This document shows, piece by piece, positions 41,909 to 49,727 of a stretch of DNA of 64,000 nt. Below the pieces are notes generated by a model. The model did not search any database. It was not told where the DNA came from and saw only the letters and a list, made by a program, of their open reading frames with translations. Origin of the DNA: an uncultured Prevotellaceae bacterium (lineage in GTDB: Bacteria > Bacteroidota > Bacteroidia > Bacteroidales > Muribaculaceae); the NCBI GenBank assembly GCA_937916085.1, contig CALGGO010000099.1, positions 58,098-122,097 on the forward strand, in the 5' to 3' direction. A program made the translations under genes and the position numbers. Every line of letters begins with the position of its first letter. Positions within the stretch are counted from its first letter, which is position 1.

Positions 41909-43595
41909 CTACGATAAATATGCCGCAGGCATCTTCAATCGCACCGAGCGATACGCCAATCAAGTGCGACGACATTTCGAGGCTGCGGTTGAACAACTGC
42001 TCGATATATCTACGCCATTTAACCTTGCTGATGGTGAGGTGTTCTCGTTCTCCGTCAATCGTCGGTTGTCGGAAGAAGCTAATAACATCTTACGCAACCT
42101 TTATGCGAATGTGTATCAGGACATCAGAGGCGGCATAGCGTCAGAGTGGCAATATGCGAACCTATCTGCTGACGCTCTTGTAAAGTCCATTTTCGGGAAG
42201 GCGGCAGAGAGCGACCATTTTGCACGTTACTTTATGCGAAACCAAGAAGCTATGGACGCTTTCTTCTCTCGCACAAGTGCCTATGGCGGACTCAATCTCT
42301 CGCAGAGGGTATGGAACTATACAGGACAACTCAAAGATGAAATAGAGTTGGCACTCTCTGTGTCGATGGGGCGTGGAGATAGCGCAAGCACAATCTCCCG
42401 AAAGGTGCGTGGCTATCTTCGAGAGCCAGACCGCTTGTTCCGTCGAGTCCGTGACGAGCAAGGAAATCTCAAACTCTCGAAGAAAGCGGCAGCGTACCAC
42501 CCAGGCCGTGGCGTGTATCGCTCATCCTACAAAAATGCAATGAGGCTCACACGCACCGAAACCAATATGGCATATCGGACCGCAGACCACCTGCGTTGGC
42601 AACAGATGGACTTTGTAATTGGCATCGAGATACGAATATCTAATCACCACCCTGCTCCCGACATCTGTGACGACTTGAAAGGCAAATATCCGAAAGACTT
42701 CAAGTTCGTGGGCTGGCACCCGCAGTGCAGATGCTTTGCCGTGCCTATCCTCTCTGACCTTGATGATATGTTGAAGTGGGGCAAAGATGTTCTCGACGGA
42801 AAAGCGAGTATCGACGATTATAGTCCAGAGCAAATCACCGATATGCCGAAAGTCTTTAATAATTGGGTGAAAGGAAATGCAGAGCGTATCGCTACGGCTG
42901 AATATCAGCCTTATTTCATTCGTGACAATATCGAGAGAATAAACCAAATTATTTCGACACACAAAGTAGAGAGAATTATTGCTGACGCTACCGCTCCATT
43001 TGAGCACTTTACGTATGCAGCGTTTGAGCCGTTCTCTCCAATCATCATTGAGAAACTTCGAGAGTTGCGCCACGTCGCACAGCAACAGAGATTGCTCCAA
43101 AGCATTGTTGACGACACAGAAACATTTAGCATTATTAATATTGCTCCTTCGGGTGCGAGGACCACCACCCATGCAGGACACAAAATGAAGAGTAAAGACA
43201 ATTGGGCGGCTACCAAGCAAATGGCAGAAGAACTCAATGTTGACGGCAAGAGTGTAGTGTTCTTGCCCGAGTATGATGTTATTACATCTGCTGACGCTCT
43301 CGTTACAAACGTTGCAGGTCGCATTCGTGTGGCTGATTTCAAGCACGTTACCACAACAAGTTGGAACACGCTACAAGGAGACCTTGAAGCTGGCTTTATT
43401 CAAGCACCTACAATTGTTCTCAAATTGGTTAATATGGATGCAGAGGGATTCATCAATACTATTGACTATATGGTTCGAAACAAGATGAAAATTGGTAATA
43501 TCGTTCTGATGAATAAATATGGCAGACATATAGATTTATTGGCTGATGCCCTCAAAGCAGGTCGCTATAAAAAGAAAGTGAGAGGCTTCCTCTAA
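41889..43595 (+). CDS. MuF-type minor capsid protein fused to a CdiA-like nuclease toxin domain, C-terminally truncated
   Basis: 568 residues. N-terminal half: MuF/SPP1 gp7 head-morphogenesis domain, with MRLTRTETNMAYRTADHLRW and the closing HPQCRCFAVPIL. After a linker, the C-terminal part (about 430-568) resembles the CdiA C-terminal tRNase/polymorphic-toxin fold. It reads HAGHKMKSKDNWAATKQMAE, then a PD-(D/E)xK-like set SADALV...RVADFKH (about 467-485), then QAPTIVLKLVN and a final helix. The frame stops at VRGFL, but the tail continues in another frame after a 13-bp tandem duplication (43583-43608). The toxin is therefore probably inactive or altered, while the capsid role can persist. 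No immunity gene is evident directly downstream. Confidence 0.85.
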   Translation: MAKRRIDYDKYAAGIFNRTERYANQVRRHFEAAVEQLLDISTPFNLADGEVFSFSVNRRLSEEANNILRNLYANVYQDIRGGIASEWQYANLSADALVKSIFGKAAESDHFARYFMRNQEAMDAFFSRTSAYGGLNLSQRVWNYTGQLKDEIELALSVSMGRGDSASTISRKVRGYLREPDRLFRRVRDEQGNLKLSKKAAAYHPGRGVYRSSYKNAMRLTRTETNMAYRTADHLRWQQMDFVIGIEIRISNHHPAPDICDDLKGKYPKDFKFVGWHPQCRCFAVPILSDLDDMLKWGKDVLDGKASIDDYSPEQITDMPKVFNNWVKGNAERIATAEYQPYFIRDNIERINQIISTHKVERIIADATAPFEHFTYAAFEPFSPIIIEKLRELRHVAQQQRLLQSIVDDTETFSIINIAPSGARTTTHAGHKMKSKDNWAATKQMAEELNVDGKSVVFLPEYDVITSADALVTNVAGRIRVADFKHVTTTSWNTLQGDLEAGFIQAPTIVLKLVNMDAEGFINTIDYMVRNKMKIGNIVLMNKYGRHIDLLADALKAGRYKKKVRGFL

Positions 43596-43608
43596 AGGCT
43601 ACCTCTCA
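43583..43608 (+). repeat. 13-bp tandem duplication that shifts the toxin frame
   Basis: AGGCTTCCTCTAA (43583-43595) and AGGCTACCTCTCA (43596-43608) match at 11 of 13 positions. Because 13 is not a multiple of 3, the reading frame shifts at this point. Removing one unit joins VRG-[F/Y]-L directly to SFDARSIKTV. Confidence 0.7.
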
Positions 43609-43689
43609 TTTGACGCACGGAGTATTAAGACCGTTCAAGCGTCGGGTGGTCAAAGACCGATGCAAAATTATATCATATTTCCGAGTTGA
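43596..43689 (+). pseudogene. detached last 27 codons of the MuF toxin domain
   Basis: In the frame shifted by the 13-bp duplication the sequence reads SFDARSIKTVQASGGQRPMQ then NYIIFPS and stops at 43689. The composition is protein-like and it has no start codon of its own, so it is best seen as the lost end of the toxin domain. Confidence 0.6.
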
Positions 43690-43720
43690 CCAAATATTTC
43701 TCGAAAAATTGTTTCTATAT

Positions 43721-43788
43721 CGCTCCAAGCGACTTTTGTTGTCCCGATATAGGGAAACCTATCTGCGACATTTGAGACGCTTGGAGCG
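43721..43788. terminator. stem structure between convergent genes, possible bidirectional terminator
   Basis: Perfect 11-bp inverted repeat CGCTCCAAGCG (43721-43731) / CGCTTGGAGCG (43778-43788). An inner hairpin ATAGG-GAAA-CCTAT has a GNRA loop. T-runs lie near both sides (GGTTTTTC on plus; CAATTTTTC on minus). It separates the plus-strand MuF gene from the minus-strand cassette. Confidence 0.55.
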
Positions 43789-43804
43789 CAAATAACGAGG
43801 TTTT

Positions 43805-44023
43805 TCAGTATATCGTGTTGGCTGTGAGTAGATACCCCATTCTGATATTACATCTGCGCCCTTGATACTCTCGTTTAGAGAGGTCCAGATTGCAGAGGTA
43901 TTTATAACTGATACCGAGAACGTCTTGCGAAATGTGGTTAAATATCGCCTTTTTGCTTCCGAAGTAGGAATGCTGAATGCTTCCGTCGGAGCGCATTGTC
44001 TCAACGTGATAAACCTTTCTCAT
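43805..44023 (-). CDS. small hypothetical protein, last gene of the reverse cassette
   Basis: 72 residues (begins RKVYHVETMRSDGSIQHSYF). It contains GSKKAIFNHISQDVLGISY, reminiscent of a small DNA-binding or modulator fold, but no family is recognised. It overlaps the upstream gene by 4 bp (ATGA), which supports it. Being nearest to the broken MuF toxin, it could be considered an immunity remnant, but it is on the opposite strand and nothing shows this. Confidence 0.6.
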   Translation of the reverse strand: MRKVYHVETMRSDGSIQHSYFGSKKAIFNHISQDVLGISYKYLCNLDLSKREYQGRRCNIRMGYLLTANTIY

Positions 44024-44277
44024 TTCACTTCCTCCGATTTGCAGTAAACCGCATCGCCGACAACGCCGTGACCGGCAAGAAACGAGGCTTTGAGGTTCAT
44101 GGGTTTATGCTTGCACAGGCCTTCTTCGTCAACGACCAAAATCATGCCGTTGTCAAGATTAATTATCTCGATGTAGCCACCCACCGCTTTTTGCAGTTCT
44201 TCAAGCTGAAAGTCGGTACCATTGGCTGGCTGGATTTCAACGGCTTTACTGCCGTCTGCTTTATACAACTTTGCCAT
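44020..44277 (-). CDS. DUF3846-like protein
   Basis: 85 residues from the ATG at 44277 (AKLYKADGSKAVEIQPANGT), with LEELQKAVGGYIEIINLDNG, MILVVDEEGLCKHKPMN and LAGHGVVGDAVYC, the pattern of DUF3846 proteins found in phages and mobile elements. Function unknown. Coupled to the next gene by a 4-bp overlap. Confidence 0.75.
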   Translation of the reverse strand: MAKLYKADGSKAVEIQPANGTDFQLEELQKAVGGYIEIINLDNGMILVVDEEGLCKHKPMNLKASFLAGHGVVGDAVYCKSEEVK

Positions 44278-44281
44278 AGTG

Positions 44282-44545
44282 TTAAATGTTTGAAATGTCA
44301 ATAACGTGTGTTTCTGTGAATGTAAGAGTTCCCTCATAGCCACGTCGTTTCAGTTCAGCCATGAGTTCTCGGGGAGTGTAGTCTGCGAGCGAGGAAGCAC
44401 GCTGTGCCGCATATCGCTTCGCCATAGTTTCGTGACGCTTCTTGCGAGCGCACTCTCGGCATACCTGCGATGCGCCATAACGATTGTTGTAAAATTCTTC
44501 GAGCGGTTTCTCTTGACCGCATCTCTTGCAGATTGTAGTAGCCAT
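44282..44545 (-). CDS. small zinc-ribbon protein
   Basis: 87 residues. An N-terminal four-Cys cluster (TICKRCGQEKPLEEFYN ... QVCRECARKK) resembles the zinc knuckles of phage endonuclease-associated or VSR-like short proteins, followed by a basic helix. The terminal part is LADYTPRELMAELKRRGYEG then TLTFTETHVIDI. No enzyme motif seen. Confidence 0.65.
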   Translation of the reverse strand: MATTICKRCGQEKPLEEFYNNRYGASQVCRECARKKRHETMAKRYAAQRASSLADYTPRELMAELKRRGYEGTLTFTETHVIDISNI

Positions 44546-44569
44546 AATTGTATTGTGTTATTTAGTTAA

Positions 44570-44640
44570 AAAATCGCTCTCCAGCGGTTTTCTCGGTCAA
44601 TCCTATATCGACTATGTCTTGACCGAGATATGCGCTGGAA
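44570..44640 (-). terminator. long stem-loop inside the reverse cassette
   Basis: Nested inverted repeats TCCAGCG/CGCTGGA (44580, 44633) and TCTCGGTCAA/TTGACCGAGA (44591-44600, 44619-44628), followed on the minus strand by GATTTTTTAAC. It stands between two genes of the same direction, so it probably reduces expression of the last three genes. Confidence 0.65.
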
Positions 44641-44647
44641 GATAGCT

Positions 44648-44818
44648 TTAATCGTCTCTTTCTTTCTCACTGTCCTTATAGTTCTCGAAATCCCAACAAG
44701 AATCATAACTCTCTACTTTCTTGCCGTGCAATCGACAAGTCCAGCCAAGCATGTCCGTACCAGCGTGGTAAGCGAACTTACAGAAATAGCAGATTTTCTC
44801 TTCGTGTTCCATAGCCAT
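44648..44818 (-). CDS. small Cys-rich hypothetical protein
   Basis: 56 residues from the ATG at 44818, with ICYFCKFAYH, WTCRLHGKK and YDSCWDFENY, a likely four-Cys zinc site. Acidic tail. It starts 1 bp after the preceding gene stop. Function unknown; similar proteins occur in Bacteroidales phages. Confidence 0.6.
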   Translation of the reverse strand: MAMEHEEKICYFCKFAYHAGTDMLGWTCRLHGKKVESYDSCWDFENYKDSEKERDD

Positions 44819-44819
44819 A

Positions 44820-45104
44820 TCATTTAAATAGCCAATAACCATACACACATCGGGTGCCGCCTCTCGATGGGTCTGCCAAATCGTTAATCACTCCGTCAAT
44901 AACAGCCACACAGTGGCCAGAGCAGTTGCAAACCAATCTTCCATCAGGAAGTTCTTCTTTGCGTAGATGAACCTTGCAGCCAGAACCAATCTGCATTGTG
45001 GCATGCCACTTTCCGCCAAAGTGTTCCATAAGCATTCGGGTGTGTCGATTCGTGATGCCATCTCTCGGCGAGTAACCGATGAGAGCAAAAGCTGCATCAT
45101 ACAC
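44820..45104 (-). CDS. hypothetical protein with GTG or unclear start
   Basis: 94 residues from a GTG at 45104. It has GYSPRDGITNRHTRMLMEHF, KWHATMQIGSGCKVHLRKEE, NCSGHCVAVIDGVINDLADP then SRGG, and ends YGYWLFK. The frame stays open about 46 codons upstream (to 45242) and reads protein-like (KVHIKQGRASAIVTGKDYKK) but has no ATG there, so the true start is unclear or a short frameshift has removed it. The Cys/His/Asp arrangement recalls papain-fold phage proteins, not firmly. Confidence 0.55.
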   Translation of the reverse strand: MYDAAFALIGYSPRDGITNRHTRMLMEHFGGKWHATMQIGSGCKVHLRKEELPDGRLVCNCSGHCVAVIDGVINDLADPSRGGTRCVYGYWLFK

Positions 45105-45180
45105 TTTCTTGTAGTCCTTTCCGGTAACGATTGCGCTTGCTCGGCCTTGTTTAATGTGTACTTTTACACACCGTGTGTTT

Positions 45181-45393
45181 TCATACTCTTTCCATTGACA
45201 AGGTGAATATATCGTAGAACTGGTCGAATGGGAAATAGTTAATCACGACACCTTTGATATTGTCGCTACGACCGCACAAATCCCCATTTGGAAGTAGTTC
45301 AAGCCAGTATCGTTCACGTTTCTTGAAAACTCCGAAGTCTTTGTTACAAATCAGCCAATGCGCCAATGCTGTTCTTAACTCTTTTTTTTCCAT
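45181..45393 (-). CDS. small hypothetical protein
   Basis: 70 residues from the ATG at 45393 (EKKELRTALAHWLICNKDFG), with RYWLELLPNGDLCGRSDNIK and a C-terminus rich in aromatics (NYFPFDQFYDIF). No family recognised. It is the second gene of the reverse cassette. Confidence 0.6.
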   Translation of the reverse strand: MEKKELRTALAHWLICNKDFGVFKKRERYWLELLPNGDLCGRSDNIKGVVINYFPFDQFYDIFTLSMERV

Positions 45394-45466
45394 AGCTTTG
45401 TTGTTTTTAGTGTTTTTTGTAAATAATGAGTTATATGCCCGTCTCGCCGATAGCGCAGCGTGTTGT

Positions 45467-45874
45467 TTATGCACTCATTAGATACTCGTGAAGCTCATAC
45501 CACACTTTGTTAGCACTGCACGGTATCTTAATGTCGTGACCGTTGAGATGTCCCATGCGATGTGTCGAGATGTTGACTGCGTGCAAGTCGGCAAGTTCTT
45601 GCCCATTGAGCAGGTTCTCTGCGCTAATCCAACGAATTGCGAGGAACAACTTTCTCTCGGTCTTCCACAGTCTCTCGATGCGTGCTGCTGCTTCTTGCTG
45701 CGCTTGCAGCTCAATCTTGTAAGCAGCGATGCGCTTGCGGTTCATCTTGCGCCACATTGCGCAGAACTCGTCTTTGTCAACGTCACTTCTCATATACATC
45801 GGCTCGATGATGTCATAATACTCGTTGTCAGTGACGTTCATCTTCACTCTCTCTTCAAATTCTGTCTTTAACAT
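45467..45874 (-). CDS. hypothetical protein, first gene of the reverse cassette
   Basis: 135 residues from the ATG at 45874. The longer upstream frame runs through the promoter and is rejected. Features: EYYDIIEPMYMRSDVDKDEF, CAMWRKMNRKRIAAYKIELQ and KTERKLFLAIRWISAENLLN, mainly helical. It resembles uncharacterised proteins of other Bacteroidales phages. A promoter lies about 60 bp upstream. Confidence 0.65.
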   Translation of the reverse strand: MLKTEFEERVKMNVTDNEYYDIIEPMYMRSDVDKDEFCAMWRKMNRKRIAAYKIELQAQQEAAARIERLWKTERKLFLAIRWISAENLLNGQELADLHAVNISTHRMGHLNGHDIKIPCSANKVWYELHEYLMSA

Positions 45875-45931
45875 TTCAGTAATTGCGTTATGACCTTGCG
45901 GTCGGTTAGTGTTTCGGTGATTTTGTGAGAG

Positions 45932-45962
45932 CAAAATTATAGCAAATATTTCATATATGCAA
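45932..45962 (-). promoter_or_regulatory. Bacteroidetes promoter of the reverse cassette
   Basis: On the minus strand TTG at 45962-45960, a 20-bp spacer, then TAATTTTG at 45939-45932. Start expected near 45924, leader about 50 nt. It gives the seven small genes their own transcription, independent of the late operon. Confidence 0.7.
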
Positions 45963-46057
45963 CTTTTGAGAGCAAAAATCTCGCTATTGCTATTATTTTT
46001 AAGATTTTTTAACGGTGAAAAACTTTGAGCAGTGTGAGCAAATCGGAGAAAATACGC

Positions 46058-46065
46058 TAATTTTG
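46058..46065 (+). promoter_or_regulatory. -7 box of a promoter for scaffold and capsid genes
   Basis: TAATTTTG at 46058-46065 fits the consensus; the -33 region is weak. It would restart plus-strand transcription after the reverse cassette, with a leader of about 25 nt. Confidence 0.5.
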
Positions 46066-46097
46066 CACCGATTTCGTAAACTAAAATTGACATCTTT

Positions 46098-46733
46098 ATG
46101 AATACAAAACTCTTTGCGACTCTCAAGACGAAATGTAAGGATTTCGGATTGAATGTTAAGGCACTCGAGGAACTGGCAACAATCGGCAGCGAGGGCATTA
46201 ATGATGAAACCTCTGACGAGGACATTGAAAAGATTGCAGAAACGCTTGTACCATACGCCAAAGCAATGCAGGCTGAGGTCACACGCAAACTGCAAGGCAA
46301 GAAACCTCAAAGCACTAAAAAAACCGATGCTGATGGTGACGACCTTGAATCGGGTAAAGGTGACGATGAGGGCAACGACGGCAGAAAGGGCGATGAGCAG
46401 ATACCTGCCTACCTTCAGAAATTCATGGAAGAGATGCGAGAGGAAAACAAGAAACTCTCGAAGAAAATCACCGACTATGAGAAGAAGGAGGCGGCAGCTA
46501 ACCGCAAGTCAGCAATTTCGGCAAAGGCGAAAGAACTTGGTATTCCAGAGCATCTGATGAAGCGATTCTCGATTGATGACGATGAGGACATCACAGAGGT
46601 TCTGACCGAGTTTAAGCAGAGCCTTGTTGATAACGGACTCCCGACAAGTGAGAGTTCGCCTATCAAATCTTCCAGCGATGAGGAAGTCAAGGAAGACGCA
46701 CAGTCGTGGGCGAAAACGCTTCCCGATAACTGA
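46098..46733 (+). CDS. capsid scaffolding protein
   Basis: 211 residues: a helical N-terminus, a very acidic Gly-rich middle (DGDDLESGKGDDEGNDG), a strong coiled coil (FMEEMREENKKLSKKITDYE then KKEAA) and an acidic C-terminus ending AKTLPDN. Composition, size and position directly before the capsid genes are those of phage scaffolds, which guide prohead assembly and leave before packaging. Confidence 0.82.
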   Translation: MNTKLFATLKTKCKDFGLNVKALEELATIGSEGINDETSDEDIEKIAETLVPYAKAMQAEVTRKLQGKKPQSTKKTDADGDDLESGKGDDEGNDGRKGDEQIPAYLQKFMEEMREENKKLSKKITDYEKKEAAANRKSAISAKAKELGIPEHLMKRFSIDDDEDITEVLTEFKQSLVDNGLPTSESSPIKSSSDEEVKEDAQSWAKTLPDN

Positions 46734-46762
46734 TTGTTTAACCAAAATGGCACATCCTAACT

Positions 46763-47506
46763 ATGGCAGTAACATTTCAACGTACCGAGTTTAAAGGTCG
46801 TATGACACCTTTTTGGCGAGAGCCTAAAGTGTTGCCAGGCGGCTTTAACTTGGCACAGACCTTTCCCGTTGGCACGTTCATTCAGCGTGGCGCACTTGTA
46901 GCAGTCGATTTCGACAATATGAGCGCTTCGGTTGTCAAGGTTGCGAAAGTGATTGCAGGTGGGACCACCACCAAGCCACGCGTCTCCAAGAACAACTATT
47001 TCGTTGTCGGTGACATCGTGAGCAAGTTCGGTGATGGCTCTGCTTCACCCTCAATCACCGCCATTGACACAAGCAACGATGGCTTTGACATTCTCACTCT
47101 CTCGACTGCATATAGCGGTCTGACCGCAGACGATTTGCTTGTCGAGAGCACCGAGTATGGTTACTATGACTGCGAGAGCGGTGACACTGGCGCACTGAAA
47201 GTTGTCGCAAGTGGTGCTTCTACCGGACAAATCAATCTCGCAAACGTGACTCCCTACCATGGCGAAAAGGGCGAAAGCCTTGCCGCCAATGACTATGTAG
47301 TCTTGAAGTTGGCAGAAGCGAAGTATCTTCCAAATATGATTCTTGGCTCCGACCTCAAAATCGAGGCTTCCCAACTCGCAGCACTTGATGTTGCATACGA
47401 TGCAATCGCACTTGCCGATGTCGTTCCAGAGTTTCCCTCGGATTGGCGACTCAATGGCGGTCCTTGCTTGAAAGCGAACCCTAACATCATGTTCATTAAG
47501 CAGTAA
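46763..47506 (+). CDS. head protein upstream of the major capsid, decoration/fibre type
   Basis: 247 residues, beta-rich (PVGTFIQRGALVAVDFDNMS; NNYFVVGDIVSKFGDGSAS). Placed 5 bp before the major capsid gene, where Bacteroidales phages often have a head fibre or decoration protein. Family assignment is by position and composition only. Confidence 0.6.
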   Translation: MAVTFQRTEFKGRMTPFWREPKVLPGGFNLAQTFPVGTFIQRGALVAVDFDNMSASVVKVAKVIAGGTTTKPRVSKNNYFVVGDIVSKFGDGSASPSITAIDTSNDGFDILTLSTAYSGLTADDLLVESTEYGYYDCESGDTGALKVVASGASTGQINLANVTPYHGEKGESLAANDYVVLKLAEAKYLPNMILGSDLKIEASQLAALDVAYDAIALADVVPEFPSDWRLNGGPCLKANPNIMFIKQ

Positions 47507-47511
47507 AAACT

Positions 47512-48624
47512 ATGGCAACTCCTTTTGTTGGTAGTTCAGTGTTCGGTGAACTGACCAAGAACGTACAAGCACGAATCGATGCCGCCTCCGAACTGAATAA
47601 GAGATTGTTTGACCAAGTGGTTTACCGAGATTACCTTGATTGGGACTCTCCAATGACAGGTCTCGATTTCGAGGAACTGATCGGCAAGCAGCAAATCTCT
47701 ATCATGGCATCGACAATCGGTGAAAACTCCGAAGCACCAATCATTGGCACAGAGGGGCTGGAAACCTTCAAAGAGAGGGTACTCCACCATGCAATCGCAG
47801 TGCCTTTGAGCATGCAGGATTATCGCCGTGTATTACAACTGCAAGATTCTCGTGCAATCAGCGAAGACGCAGTTAAGAACGAACTCATCAAGATTATGTG
47901 GGGCAACACAGAGACAGCCGTAAATGGTGTTGAAGGTCGTATCGACAACATCTTCCTTTCGGCTCTCTCGAATTGTGGTGTCTTCACATTCAGCGATTCT
48001 AACAATCCCGAGGGCGGTATTCGTGGCACCATCAACTATCAGATGCCCGCAGGAAACATCGCCAGTGCAGATACCGCTTGGACCGAAGCGAACCTTGATA
48101 GTGTTGACCCATTCGAAGACATTCAAGAGGTTCTCGACCTCGCTGACGACAAGAGTGTAATCGGCAGCATTCTCATCTCTCCTGCAAAGATGTCTTACAT
48201 CTGCCGCAGTCCAAAGATGAAGAAGATGATTTTTGGTTCAGACCGCAGTTCGAGCATCCTTACTATGGCTATGGTCAATCAGTATATGGAGCAGAACGAA
48301 TTGCCTACATTTACCAAGATTCGTCGCAAGCTGCGTGTTAAGAAAGCTGGCCACAAGTTTGACCCTGTCACTCCTTGGAACACAGACAACATTGTCTTTG
48401 TACCTGCTGGCAAACTTGGCACTATCAAGAACGCTCTCACCGATAGCGAACTCAAGCCAGAGGCTGACGTGACCTACTCTATGTATGGCCGCATCCGTAT
48501 CTCGGAGTATTTTATCGGCAAGACCAAGGGCACTCGTCATGGCGAGTACACCGAGGCCGAGTCGCTCTCTCTGCCCGTTATTTCGGAGATTAACAACATC
48601 TACACGTTGAAGACTAATCCCTAA
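47512..48624 (+). CDS. major capsid protein
   Basis: 370 residues of the HK97-fold E-type group: QISIMASTIGENSEAPIIGT (E-loop region), HHAIAVPLSMQDYRRVLQLQ, ILISPAKMSYICRSPKM, NTDNIVFVPAGKLGTIKNAL and the C-terminal A-domain strand YGRIRISEYFIG. It builds the icosahedral shell. Position between the head protein and connector genes agrees. Confidence 0.88.
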   Translation: MATPFVGSSVFGELTKNVQARIDAASELNKRLFDQVVYRDYLDWDSPMTGLDFEELIGKQQISIMASTIGENSEAPIIGTEGLETFKERVLHHAIAVPLSMQDYRRVLQLQDSRAISEDAVKNELIKIMWGNTETAVNGVEGRIDNIFLSALSNCGVFTFSDSNNPEGGIRGTINYQMPAGNIASADTAWTEANLDSVDPFEDIQEVLDLADDKSVIGSILISPAKMSYICRSPKMKKMIFGSDRSSSILTMAMVNQYMEQNELPTFTKIRRKLRVKKAGHKFDPVTPWNTDNIVFVPAGKLGTIKNALTDSELKPEADVTYSMYGRIRISEYFIGKTKGTRHGEYTEAESLSLPVISEINNIYTLKTNP

Positions 48625-48627
48625 GCA

Positions 48628-48963
48628 ATGAGCAGAACGAATTTAGAAGCATTGAAGGCTCGCTGCAAGGTCATTTGCAATACTTGCTATGTCGATACCG
48701 ACGTGGCCGAGGATATGCTCTTGCGTGAGGGGCTGGAGCCTACCGACAACGAGGGAGACGAGAGCACGATTACCAAGTGTGCTATCATCATCGTCAAAGG
48801 TTGGGTTGAAACCTCTCGCACCGACAACGGCATAACCGCTTCGGTCAACTACGATGCCGTCAAGAAAAGTATCGCATTTTGGTGTAAGCAGTGCGGTCTC
48901 GATGCTTCTGAATTTCTTGATGAAGATCTTACTACGATTGAAGATGGCTCCCATATGTGGTGA
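48628..48963 (+). CDS. head-tail connector protein
   Basis: 111 residues, helical (EALKARCKVICNTCYVDTDV), like gp6/gp15-type adaptors that attach to the portal. It lies in the first connector position after the major capsid and overlaps the next gene start by 1 bp. Assigned mainly by order and length. Confidence 0.65.
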   Translation: MSRTNLEALKARCKVICNTCYVDTDVAEDMLLREGLEPTDNEGDESTITKCAIIIVKGWVETSRTDNGITASVNYDAVKKSIAFWCKQCGLDASEFLDEDLTTIEDGSHMW

Positions 48964-49274
48964 TGAGAACAAACGGCTTCCTATGGTATGCGACAAGCGT
49001 TGAGGGCGCAACTCTCGACGAGGATGGGGAACCCACCGCTGGAGAAATCCAATGGAGTGACCCCGTTCCTTGTCTGATTCAGTTCGTGACCAACAACAAA
49101 GGGGCATACGCCGACGGAACTTTCAAGCAGATAGCTTACAAAATCGTTGTAGAGTCGATTCCGCTTGATTCCTCGCTACTAAAACTCGAAAGAGATAGTC
49201 AATATCTCGGAGAATTTTTAGTGCTTGGAAAACCGATTAAAACCACAATGGACCGCACGATACTCTACGTATGA
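48963..49274 (+). CDS. head closure protein (SPP1 gp16-like position)
   Basis: 103 residues from the ATG at 48963, beta-rich (GFLWYATSVEGATLDEDGEP; PVPCLIQFVTNNKGAYADGT; YKIVVESIPLD). Length and place fit the stopper that closes the portal channel. Overlaps the next gene by 4 bp. Confidence 0.6.
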   Translation: MRTNGFLWYATSVEGATLDEDGEPTAGEIQWSDPVPCLIQFVTNNKGAYADGTFKQIAYKIVVESIPLDSSLLKLERDSQYLGEFLVLGKPIKTTMDRTILYV

Positions 49275-49726
49275 GCATCCGAATGACGACACCGATGAGC
49301 CAGATTAACGGCTACATGGATTCGAGAGAGCAAGAGATAAAGCAGCTTCTTGTCAAGTTCATGTGTCGTATAGGTGAGGAATGTGTCAAGGATGCAAGGC
49401 TGAAAGGTTCCTACAAAGACCAGACGGCCAACCTGCGAAGCAGTATCGGTTATGTGGTTCTGCTGAATGGTGTTCCTGTGCAGATAGCCAATCCGCAACC
49501 GAGCGGAAACGGCAGTGATAAGATGAGCGGAGTGCTGGCCGGCTCACAATATCTCAAAGAACTCTCGCAACGGCACACCAATGGTGAGATTGTTCTCATC
49601 GTCGCAGCGGGTATGAACTATGCCTACTATGTGGAGTCGATACACAATCGTGTGGTGCTATCATCTGCAGAGATGCTGGCGCCAATGCTCAAAAACCGAA
49701 TTTTATCAGAGTTAGGCTTGAAGTGA
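49271..49726 (+). CDS. HK97 gp10-like neck/tail completion protein
   Basis: 151 residues: an N-terminal helix, then KDQTANLRSSIGYVVLLNGV and NYAYYVESIHNRVVLSSAEM, the pattern of gp10-type proteins (AxYvExxxxR). It joins the head stopper to the tail terminator. Ends 1 bp before the next gene. Confidence 0.75.
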   Translation: MSIRMTTPMSQINGYMDSREQEIKQLLVKFMCRIGEECVKDARLKGSYKDQTANLRSSIGYVVLLNGVPVQIANPQPSGNGSDKMSGVLAGSQYLKELSQRHTNGEIVLIVAAGMNYAYYVESIHNRVVLSSAEMLAPMLKNRILSELGLK

Positions 49727-49727
49727 A

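Noticed and set aside
43610..43795. Plus-strand 61-codon frame after the MuF gene as immunity gene
   Set aside because: Arg/Leu-rich, runs through an inverted repeat, non-ATG start, and overlaps the better-supported lost toxin tail in another frame.
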